Source of the DNA: Chitinophagaceae bacterium BSSC1
Lineage (GTDB): Bacteria; Bacteroidota; Bacteroidia; Chitinophagales; Chitinophagaceae
Reading direction: 5' to 3'
Assembly: GCA_002256435.1 (NCBI GenBank)
Contig: NKJC01000001.1
Coordinates: 558,001-622,000 of the forward strand
DNA length: 64,000 nt
The position numbers and the translations under genes were made by a program. The stretch's first letter is position 1. Each line of letters begins with the position of its first letter. Of the stretch, positions 54,028 to 60,785 are shown in pieces. The notes under the pieces were generated by a model that made no database searches, was not told where the DNA came from, and worked only from the letters and a program-made list of their open reading frames with translations.

Positions 54028-55071
54028 ATGAACACAGTAAATAGCCAACATATTCGCCAAATCAGCTTTTACATTCTGCTGGTTTTTTTGGCAGTCTTTC
54101 TGTTTTTGGAACTCAAATCCTTCCTCCCAGCTTTATTGGGAGCAATCACTTTTTATGTGCTCATGCGCAATCGGATGCAAAGATGGGTCCACGTTAAAAA
54201 ATGGAAACCCGGACTAGCCGCAACAGTTTTGTTGCTGCTTTCCTTTGTCATAGTCTTGTTACCCGTGGGTTTGTTTATCAATATCATCACTGCCAAAGTA
54301 AGCTATGTGATTGGTCACAGTAACCACGTGATAGAGACGCTGAGAGCAGCCATTGCCACCCAAGAACATAAGTACAATATTGAAATACTGAACGAGGAAA
54401 ACACAAAGAAGTTCAGTATGGCTGTTGCTAATTTTTTACCTTCTATTCTTGGCGCCACGGTTAACTCAATTACCACAGTAATCATGATGTACTTGATCTT
54501 GTATTTCATGTTAGTGAGTAGTAGGCCTATGGAAAATTGGCTTACCCATTATATACCCATGAAAGATTCAAACGTTTCTTTGATTGCTAGAGAATTGAAT
54601 AAACTGGTTATTTCAAATGCAGTGGGAATTCCGCTTACCGCTCTAGTTCAGGGCACAGTGGCATTATTGGGATATTGGGCCGCGGGTGTTCCAGATCTGG
54701 GTTTTTGGTTTGTCTTTACCTGTATCACGTCTATGATACCCATGGTTGGTTTGGGTATGAGTTATATACCTATTAGCATTCTCTTATTTGCAGAAGGAGA
54801 AAGCACTAAAGCGGTTTTAATCATTCTATACTGTGCATTAATAGTGGGATCTGCAGACAATGTATTCCGTTTTGCACTTCAAAAGAAACTGGGTGATGTA
54901 CATCCTTTAGTGACCATTTTCGGTGTCATTATTGGACTCAAAATTTTTGGATTTATTGGATTGGTTTTTGGACCCATTCTAATAGCCCTATTTATTCTCC
55001 TGATTAGGATTTATGTAAATGAATTTGGAAACGTGAAAACATTTCCCATTAAGGATGTGATAGAAAACTAA
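54028..55071 (+). CDS. AI-2E family (PF01594) transporter
   Basis: A 347-residue polytopic protein of the AI-2E/YdiK family; members include TqsA and proton/sodium-coupled exporters, but the substrate here is unknown. Helices are seen at about residues 11-27, 30-45, 60-85, 150-170, 200-290 and 300-330. The family regions are ALLGAITFYVLMRNRMQ near residue 34, and PLTALVQGTVALLGYWAAGVPD followed by FGVIIGLKIFGFIGLVFGP near residue 290. It is divergent from the RND gene with about 120 bases between. No quorum-sensing gene is present, so an AI-2 role should not be assumed. Confidence 0.88.
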   Translation: MNTVNSQHIRQISFYILLVFLAVFLFLELKSFLPALLGAITFYVLMRNRMQRWVHVKKWKPGLAATVLLLLSFVIVLLPVGLFINIITAKVSYVIGHSNHVIETLRAAIATQEHKYNIEILNEENTKKFSMAVANFLPSILGATVNSITTVIMMYLILYFMLVSSRPMENWLTHYIPMKDSNVSLIARELNKLVISNAVGIPLTALVQGTVALLGYWAAGVPDLGFWFVFTCITSMIPMVGLGMSYIPISILLFAEGESTKAVLIILYCALIVGSADNVFRFALQKKLGDVHPLVTIFGVIIGLKIFGFIGLVFGPILIALFILLIRIYVNEFGNVKTFPIKDVIEN

Positions 55072-55083
55072 GAAAAAGCTTTT

Positions 55084-55743
55084 TTAGAAAACAAACCAAT
55101 AAGCAAAAATTTGGCAGCCCACTCCTACCAATAAGCCGGTATAAATTTCTTTGTTGGTATGATCACTAACCAGAAATCTGGCCGTACAAACCAGACCTGC
55201 TAACAATATGGTTAAGCTTATTAAGCCTCCCATGGGTGTGCCATAATGCATAGAGAATAACACAATTGCTGCAGCTCCGCCTCCAACAGCCATTCCATGC
55301 AAGCTAATTTTGAAATAATTATTGAGAATCAATCCAAAAACGGTTGACAGAAAAATGCCCATGAAAAAGAACTTCAAAACAATGGGTTGGTCTTGAAAAT
55401 TGCGGCTTAAATAATACATCCACCAGTAAAAAAACATACTGATCACATAGGGTACAATTCGCTCTTTTTGGGTGCGCAAAAATATACTATTGCTAAATCC
55501 TAAACGCCACAAAAGGAATACGGCAAAAGCAGGAAAAAAAGCAGTTAACCAAAATACCCCAAAAAAACGCATTTTCAATTGCCATTCTGTAATGCCTGCA
55601 AATTCATAAGGAAACTGCCACATCAAAAACAGAAATATATAGGTAGGAATGAAAATAGGATGAAATACATAAGAAATTAAAGAAGCAGCCCTCTTTAACC
55701 ATTTTTGACCCATTCCCATGCTTGGAGTAACTGTTTGATCCAT
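55084..55743 (-). CDS. integral membrane protein, degenerate PAP2-like
   Basis: A 219-residue protein with about six hydrophobic helices. The order of small motifs recalls PAP2 phosphatases: RTQKERIVPY near residue 90 (compare KxxxxxxRP), SLHGMAVGG near residue 150 (compare PSGH) and ARFLVSDHTNKEIYTG near residue 185 (compare SRxxxxxHxxxD). The match is partial and the catalytic SGH is not intact, so it may be inactive or unrelated. It starts 9 bases after rpoN on the same strand, suggesting co-transcription. The convergent AI-2E gene ends 12 bases away. Confidence 0.6.
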   Translation of the reverse strand: MDQTVTPSMGMGQKWLKRAASLISYVFHPIFIPTYIFLFLMWQFPYEFAGITEWQLKMRFFGVFWLTAFFPAFAVFLLWRLGFSNSIFLRTQKERIVPYVISMFFYWWMYYLSRNFQDQPIVLKFFFMGIFLSTVFGLILNNYFKISLHGMAVGGGAAAIVLFSMHYGTPMGGLISLTILLAGLVCTARFLVSDHTNKEIYTGLLVGVGCQIFAYWFVF

Positions 55744-55752
55744 GATGTTATT

Positions 55753-57237
55753 TTACAATTCCTTACGCAACCTTGCTACCGGAACATTGAGTTGTTCTCT
55801 GTATTTGGCTACGGTTCTTCTAGCAATATTATACCCTTTTTCTTGAAGCATATCGGTCAATAGCTCATCGCTAAGGGGTTTGTGCTTGTCTTCTGACTCA
55901 ATCATATTACTCAAGATCTTCTTCACCTCTCTGGTACTTACTTCTTCGCCACTATCGGTACTAAGTGATTCCGAGAAAAAGAATTTAAGCCTATAAGTAC
56001 CAAATTCGGTTTGTACAAACTTGCTATTGGCCACACGGCTCACCGTACTAATATCCAAACCAGTAATCTCTGCAATATCTTTCAAAATCATGGGGCGCAT
56101 GGTGGTCTCGTCTCCAGTTAAAAAAAATTCTTGTTGGTGACTAATTATAGCGCTCATGGTATTGATCAGCGTTTCTTGACGCTGTTTAATCATATCTATA
56201 AACCATTTAGCAGAATCAATTTTTTGCTTGATAAAGAGTACCGCTTCTTTTTGACGCTTGTCTGTTTTGGCACCCTTTTCATAGTCTTTTAGCATATCTC
56301 TATACCCCTCACTTACCCTAAGGTCGGGAGCATTTCTGGCATTGAGGGTGAGCTCAAGCCTACCATTATTGTTGAGCACAAAAAAGTCAGGAATAATATA
56401 AGTTTCCGCCTTATTTACTTCTCCAATATTCCCGCCTGGTCTGGGATTCAGCTTAATAATCTGATTAATAACTTCTTTAATTTGCTCATCAGTCAGGTTC
56501 AGATTGCGCTGAATCTTTTCGTAGTGCTTCTTGGTAAATTCTTCAAAATACTTACTCAAAACCTGCACTGCCAATGCCACGGATTTACCCTCTCCTAATT
56601 TTCGCTCCAACTGTAATAACAAACACTCTTGCAAGTTTCGGGCACAAACACCTGGTGGATCAAATTGCTGGATTTCTTTAATCAGGGCTTCAATTTCCTT
56701 TTCTTCTACCATCATGCTTTGTCTAAAAGCAAGGTCGTCTGCTATGGAACTCAATTCTCTTCTCAGGTATCCGTCATCGTCTAAACTTCCAACAATTTGC
56801 TCGGCAATTTTAAAACTTCGTTCGTCTAATTCCAACATACCCAATTGATCTATGACCATGTCATGGAAACTGGTCTCTACCCTAATTGGAATCACTTTCT
56901 GATCATCCATTTCGGGATAATTATCATCTCTGGTTTTGTAGTCTGCAATTTCACCATCATCGTCCACAATGTATTCGGTCATGTCTGCATTCTCATAATC
57001 CTCCTCACTCCCATCCATAGATTCATCCGTAGAACTATCAAAATCATCTTGCAAATCTTCTCCAAACTCATCTTCATGACCTTCCTCGTCCATTTCTAAT
57101 GCAGGATTTTCTTCTAGTTCTTCCTTGATTCTTTCTTCTAAATTGGCAGTTGGCACCTGCAACAATTTCATCAACTGAATCTGCTGTGGAGACAGTTTTT
57201 GTAATAGTTTTTGTTGAAGGGACTGGCTTAAAGACAT
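55753..57237 (-). CDS. rpoN: RNA polymerase sigma-54 factor
   Basis: The 494-residue sigma-54 factor. Region I is glutamine- and leucine-rich (SQSLQQKLLQKLSPQQIQLMKLLQVP) with ENPALE. An acidic region II follows, rich in D and E (about residues 50-110). The core-binding region and the helix-turn-helix (LKDIAEITGLDISTVSRVAN near residue 378) are followed by the RpoN box ARRTVAKYREQL near residue 475. All parts needed for -24/-12 recognition are present. No activator with an AAA+ domain lies in the window. A 12-bp perfect palindrome stands 65 bases upstream of its start. Confidence 0.97.
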   Translation of the reverse strand: MSLSQSLQQKLLQKLSPQQIQLMKLLQVPTANLEERIKEELEENPALEMDEEGHEDEFGEDLQDDFDSSTDESMDGSEEDYENADMTEYIVDDDGEIADYKTRDDNYPEMDDQKVIPIRVETSFHDMVIDQLGMLELDERSFKIAEQIVGSLDDDGYLRRELSSIADDLAFRQSMMVEEKEIEALIKEIQQFDPPGVCARNLQECLLLQLERKLGEGKSVALAVQVLSKYFEEFTKKHYEKIQRNLNLTDEQIKEVINQIIKLNPRPGGNIGEVNKAETYIIPDFFVLNNNGRLELTLNARNAPDLRVSEGYRDMLKDYEKGAKTDKRQKEAVLFIKQKIDSAKWFIDMIKQRQETLINTMSAIISHQQEFFLTGDETTMRPMILKDIAEITGLDISTVSRVANSKFVQTEFGTYRLKFFFSESLSTDSGEEVSTREVKKILSNMIESEDKHKPLSDELLTDMLQEKGYNIARRTVAKYREQLNVPVARLRKEL

Positions 57238-57301
57238 TTTTCCGTATTTGTTCCGCGCTTAGATTTCCTTTTATTAATAGGTAATCCTTAACTTATTCGG
57301 T

Positions 57302-57313
57302 TGTAAATTTACA
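57302..57313. promoter_or_regulatory. 12-bp perfect palindrome upstream of rpoN
   Basis: TGTAAATTTACA reads the same on both strands and sits in the 98-base space between the rpoN start (57237) and the divergent small gene (57336). It could be an operator for a dimeric regulator, but AT-rich palindromes of this size also arise by chance. Confidence 0.25.
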
Positions 57314-57335
57314 TACAAATAAAACTAAGAAGCAC

Positions 57336-57605
57336 TTGAAACCAATTTGTTTGTTTGTGAATTTATTGCTAATTACAGCCACCAAAAGCCATGCCCAGCA
57401 ACTATTCCCTGCAAGCAAGCCTCAATCAGCAGATAGTTTGAAATATTTCTCTATTCGCAGCATTCCCCAGAACTTGTATACTAAAAACCTAGCTTTTTTT
57501 TGCAGAACAGAATTGCAATTAGAAAAGCGCACTAAAGTTCCCTTCCGCTTCCGTTTGGGTAGCATGGATTATGTAGACGCCCTTGAAGGCAAGAAAAGAC
57601 AATAA
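57336..57605 (+). CDS. small secreted protein of unknown function
   Basis: An 89-residue reading frame beginning with TTG 57336 (MKPICLFVNLLLITATKSHAQ is a convincing signal peptide). No ATG lies between it and the mature part, so the TTG is the likely start. The mature end contains VPFRFRLGSMDYVDALEGK, a phrase I have met in short secreted Bacteroidota proteins, which argues for a real gene. It is divergent from rpoN and its stop lies 3 bases from the stop of the convergent aminotransferase gene. No function is assigned. Confidence 0.65.
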   Translation: MKPICLFVNLLLITATKSHAQQLFPASKPQSADSLKYFSIRSIPQNLYTKNLAFFCRTELQLEKRTKVPFRFRLGSMDYVDALEGKKRQ

Positions 57606-57608
57606 TTT

Positions 57609-58814
57609 TTATTGCTGGGCCAATACTTTTTTTATGGCTGCGGCCATTTTTTCACCCTTCTCCTTAATTTGTTCTTCTGTCCAAACCAAACTGATGGCTG
57701 TAGAAATACAACGACTCATGACTGCGTCACTTGCAGGAAACTGTTGTTGCTGCAAGCTAAGCAGGGCTTGTTTTTGAGGGGCACTAATCCCATTTAAGGT
57801 TGTGGCTTCTTTTAAGTGATCCCATTTGCTGATATAGTGCCAGTTGTTAACAAACCAGTAGAAATTACCAGCCATGATGCCTTGTTCTTTGAATTCGGCA
57901 ACCACCGCTTTGGTAATGGCTTCTGAGGGTAAAAACCAGCTCAAGAAGCTACAGCTATCACCAGCTTCGTCTGGCACTTTTCTAAAACTAATTTCTGGAA
58001 TGGCTTCTAAGTGAGCGCGTAACGCTTTGTTGTTTTTCTTCTGAGTTGCCAAGAAACCATTAAGCTTTCTAATCTGCGCCAAACCTACTGCAGCGTGTAA
58101 TTCAGAGATTCTGAAATTATATCCAATAAAAGGATGCAGGTCTGCGCCACGGTCTACTCCCAAGTGGTCGTGTCCATGATCCGTATACCCATCGCTTTTT
58201 ACAAAAATGTCTTTTTTATTGGTCATGACCACACCGCCTTCTGCACAAGTGATGGTTTTTACAAAGTCAAAAGAAAAAGTACCTGCGTCGCCAATGGTGC
58301 CCAAGGATTTTCCTTTATAAGTACCACCAATACTTTGACAAGCGTCTTCTAATAAAATCAAACTGTGTTTTTCACAAATGGCTTTTAGTGCATCCAAATC
58401 TGCCATGCTTCCACACATATGCACAGGCATCACGCACTTGGTCTTGGGAGTTATAGCAGCTTCCACTGCAGCAGGACTCAATGTGAGGGTCTCATCTATA
58501 TCTACCAAAACAGGCACAGCTCCAACACTTAATACGGCTTCAAAACTGGCTACAAAAGTAAAAGATGGCATGATTACCTCGTCTCCATATCCTACTCCAA
58601 GCGCACTCAAAGCGGTTGTGAGTGCCGCGGTACCACTGCTGGTTAACTGCGCAAAATCACATCCAAACACCTCGGTGATGGCTTTTTCTAATTCCAATGC
58701 TTTCCAGATACCCTTTCTAGGTCCATCAAATCCGTAACGCATTAAAATGCCTGTTTCCAGTACATCATTTACTTCTTTTCTTTCCTCAGCACCAAACAAT
58801 TCAAAACCTGGCAT
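57609..58814 (-). CDS. DegT/DnrJ/EryC1/StrS family PLP aminotransferase
   Basis: A 401-residue PLP enzyme from ATG 58814 (MPGFELFGAEERKEV); TTG 58838 would add eight residues. The sugar-aminotransferase fold is clear: LTSSGTAALTTALSALGVGYGDEVIMPSFTF near residue 57, the PLP-stacking aspartate in LLEDACQSIGGTYKGK (about D157) and the Schiff-base lysine in FSFDFVKTITCAEGGVV (about K186). It normally aminates a keto-sugar nucleotide for a surface glycan or antibiotic. No glycosyltransferase or sugar-nucleotide gene is adjacent, so the substrate is open; an 8-amino-Kdo-type transaminase is one possibility I cannot test here. Confidence 0.9.
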   Translation of the reverse strand: MPGFELFGAEERKEVNDVLETGILMRYGFDGPRKGIWKALELEKAITEVFGCDFAQLTSSGTAALTTALSALGVGYGDEVIMPSFTFVASFEAVLSVGAVPVLVDIDETLTLSPAAVEAAITPKTKCVMPVHMCGSMADLDALKAICEKHSLILLEDACQSIGGTYKGKSLGTIGDAGTFSFDFVKTITCAEGGVVMTNKKDIFVKSDGYTDHGHDHLGVDRGADLHPFIGYNFRISELHAAVGLAQIRKLNGFLATQKKNNKALRAHLEAIPEISFRKVPDEAGDSCSFLSWFLPSEAITKAVVAEFKEQGIMAGNFYWFVNNWHYISKWDHLKEATTLNGISAPQKQALLSLQQQQFPASDAVMSRCISTAISLVWTEEQIKEKGEKMAAAIKKVLAQQ

Positions 58815-58870
58815 AGTATCAATTTTAAGGAACGGCAATCCCGTTCTAGAAACGCGAAGTTAGAAAAATA

Positions 58871-58878
58871 TATCTTTG
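58871..58878 (+). promoter_or_regulatory. -7 promoter box of the DsbA-family gene, apparently leaderless
   Basis: TATCTTTG is a perfect TAnnTTTG match ending 4 bases before the ATG at 58883. Initiation is expected at or just inside the start codon. It is the clearest of three such cases in the window. Confidence 0.5.
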
Positions 58879-58882
58879 AACC

Positions 58883-59539
58883 ATGAATCCTACGCTTTAC
58901 TATTGTTATGATGCCTATTGTGGCTGGTGCTATGGTTTTAGTCCCGTGATTAAAAGAATTGCCCTTGACTATGCTACCATTCTTCCCATGGAAGTGCTTT
59001 CTGGAGGCATGATTCTTCCTGAAACACCTATTCCAATTAGTGTAACTGCCGGCTATATTCAACAAGCTTATCAGACAGTAGAAGCTACTACGGGGATCAA
59101 ATTTGGAGATGATTATCTCTGGCATATTAACAATCCAGACAAAAGCGATTGGTTTCCCAATTCTGAAATGCCGGCCGTAGCGCTTTGCATTTTTAAAGAA
59201 CAATTCCCTGAAAATCAAGTAGAATTTGCTGCACAATTGCAATATGCCCTACACTATGAGGGCAGGGATCTCACAGATAAAGAAGCATATAGGCATTTAT
59301 TAGAAAAATGGGGCATTGACCCAGAGGATTTCTATGAAAAGCTAGTCAGCGAAACCTATTTAGAGCAGGCACGCTATGAATTTCAGCTCTGTAAACAGTT
59401 GCAGGTTACCGGGTTCCCTTGCGTATTGTTGCATATGGGAGACAATAAATTTCACTTACTAGCTAGAGGATTTACCCCTTATGAAGACCTAAAAGCCAGA
59501 CTGGATGCGGTTTTGAGAACTGTCCAGCCAAATCAATGA
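58883..59539 (+). CDS. DsbA family protein (FrnE/thioredoxin-like)
   Basis: A 218-residue cytoplasmic thioredoxin-fold protein of the DsbA/FrnE type; no signal peptide. The N-terminal redox site is YCYDAYCGWCYGFSP, with CGWC at about residues 14-17. An alpha-helical insertion follows, then the cis-proline loop region LQVTGFPCVLLHMG near residue 175. Members act as thiol oxidoreductases or protein-disulfide isomerases. It is divergent from the aminotransferase gene. The stop is inside an 8-bp inverted repeat (AACTGTCC 59518-59525 with GGACAGTT 59542-59549). Confidence 0.9.
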   Translation: MNPTLYYCYDAYCGWCYGFSPVIKRIALDYATILPMEVLSGGMILPETPIPISVTAGYIQQAYQTVEATTGIKFGDDYLWHINNPDKSDWFPNSEMPAVALCIFKEQFPENQVEFAAQLQYALHYEGRDLTDKEAYRHLLEKWGIDPEDFYEKLVSETYLEQARYEFQLCKQLQVTGFPCVLLHMGDNKFHLLARGFTPYEDLKARLDAVLRTVQPNQ

Positions 59540-59559
59540 CCGGACAGTTGTTGCATTTC

Positions 59560-60105
59560 TTAAAATAATTGCTCATTGGGTGGTTTAATTCCCATGATGC
59601 GGATATAGATGGTACACTGACCACGGTGATGGGTCTGGTGTTCAAATGCTTTTTGCAACCAAGCAAATCTGCTGGTACCACTGGCACCTCGTTTAACTAT
59701 TTCGCCCATTTTTGCCGGATCCATAGCCGTAATAGAAGCAATGGCATAATCATAACTGGCGTTCACATAATGTGCAACAGAGTCTCTGTTTTGTGCCGTT
59801 GGCGATTTTTCCATATTAAAACCGGGGTAGATTCTTGTGGCACCTGTAGCGGTAGAGATTAATCCAATATTGCCCGATGCTAGGTGCAACATTTGCTCCG
59901 CAAAGCTTCTAATAGAGTCAATAGGGTGTTTGGCGTAATTGTCTGCTGGCATGGTTTTTAAGTAATCGGCCGTATAGGCTTTGGCCCTTTGCCAGTCACG
60001 AATCATTTGTGCTTTTACAGTATCTGCGTTGAAGGCTTGTGCCTGTAATGTTTGATGCATAGAAAAAAGCACCAAGGCTAGAATGGGGAGGAGAATTTTT
60101 TTCAT
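59560..60105 (-). CDS. secreted DinB family protein
   Basis: A 181-residue four-helix-bundle protein of the DinB/YfiT type. Signal peptide MKKILLPILALVLFSMHQTLQAQ. The metal-binding histidine pattern is visible: SFAEQMLHLASGN near residue 68 (first H) and EHQTHHRGQCTIYIR near residue 154 (the paired H residues). Most DinB proteins are cytoplasmic and have been linked to thiol-transfer or hydrolysis reactions, whereas the exported forms are frequent in Bacteroidota with no known role. It converges with the DsbA-family gene across 20 bases. Confidence 0.88.
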   Translation of the reverse strand: MKKILLPILALVLFSMHQTLQAQAFNADTVKAQMIRDWQRAKAYTADYLKTMPADNYAKHPIDSIRSFAEQMLHLASGNIGLISTATGATRIYPGFNMEKSPTAQNRDSVAHYVNASYDYAIASITAMDPAKMGEIVKRGASGTSRFAWLQKAFEHQTHHRGQCTIYIRIMGIKPPNEQLF

Positions 60106-60277
60106 TTGGATAGTTTTAAGTGTTCGGGGCTATTCAAAATAGGGCTAATTCTTACAAATCCGCAAGAAAATTTCATAAAAATTTGGTCAGAACAACTGTT
60201 AAAAGTCCTCTTGGCTGAAACCGATAGAGGGAGTTGCTTGATTTTATCTTTACTTTGCAGCTCTTAAACAATCAATA

Positions 60278-60697
60278 ATGGAGTATAGTAAACTGATTTC
60301 TATTACCGGCTTATCCGGTTTGTTTGAACTAGTTGGTAGCAAAACCGATGGTGCCATTGTAAAATCACTAGACGACAAAACAACAAAATTTGTCAGCAGC
60401 CGTGTGCATAATTTCTCTCACCTTGAGAGTATTGAAGTATATACCATTCGCGAAAATGTGAACTTGGTAGAAGTATTCCAAGCTATGAAGAATAGTGGGG
60501 AAGCTCAGCCTTCTGAAAAAGATCCTGCAGCTGTAAAAGCTTATTTTCAGAAAGTATATGCCGATATTGACTTTGAACGCGTATATGCCAGTGACTTAAA
60601 GAAAATGGTAAAATGGTTTGGTATTTTAACCGCCAATAATATTGACCCTGTGTTAACAGAAGTGGAAGACGATGCTGCAGAAGAAGCAGAAGCTTAA
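60278..60697 (+). CDS. DUF5606-type protein of unknown function
   Basis: A 139-residue acidic cytoplasmic protein. The N-terminal EYSKLISITGLSGLFELVGS and KFVSSRVHNFSHLESIEVYT, then VNLVEVFQAMKNSGE, and a C-terminal helical part YFQKVYADIDFERVYASDLKKMVKWFG match my memory of the Bacteroidota family DUF5606. It ends in a run of D, E and A residues. No function is known to me. A terminator follows it closely, so it is probably a single-gene transcript; TATCTTTA at 60245-60252 is one base from the -7 consensus. Confidence 0.78.
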   Translation: MEYSKLISITGLSGLFELVGSKTDGAIVKSLDDKTTKFVSSRVHNFSHLESIEVYTIRENVNLVEVFQAMKNSGEAQPSEKDPAAVKAYFQKVYADIDFERVYASDLKKMVKWFGILTANNIDPVLTEVEDDAAEEAEA

Positions 60698-60717
60698 TCC
60701 AAATTCAAACGCTATTG

Positions 60718-60746
60718 AGCCGCCCACACCTGTTGGGCGGCTTTTT
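60718..60746 (+). terminator. intrinsic terminator after the DUF5606-type gene
   Basis: AGCCGCCCA (60718-60726) pairs perfectly with TGGGCGGCT (60734-60742) across a 7-base loop, followed by TTTTT and more T-rich bases. It stands 20 bases past the stop. Confidence 0.9.
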
Positions 60747-60785
60747 ATTTTCAGAATGTTTATCTTGTAGTTTCAACGTGCTTAT

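Noticed and set aside
58769-59242. 157-codon minus-strand frame across the DegT/DsbA divergent region
   Set aside because: It runs antisense through the start of the DsbA-family gene and over the promoter; its product has no recognisable domain.
59518-59549. 8-bp inverted repeat around the stop of the DsbA-family gene as a terminator
   Set aside because: The loop is 16 bases and no T tract follows directly; it may be chance, so it is only mentioned with the gene.
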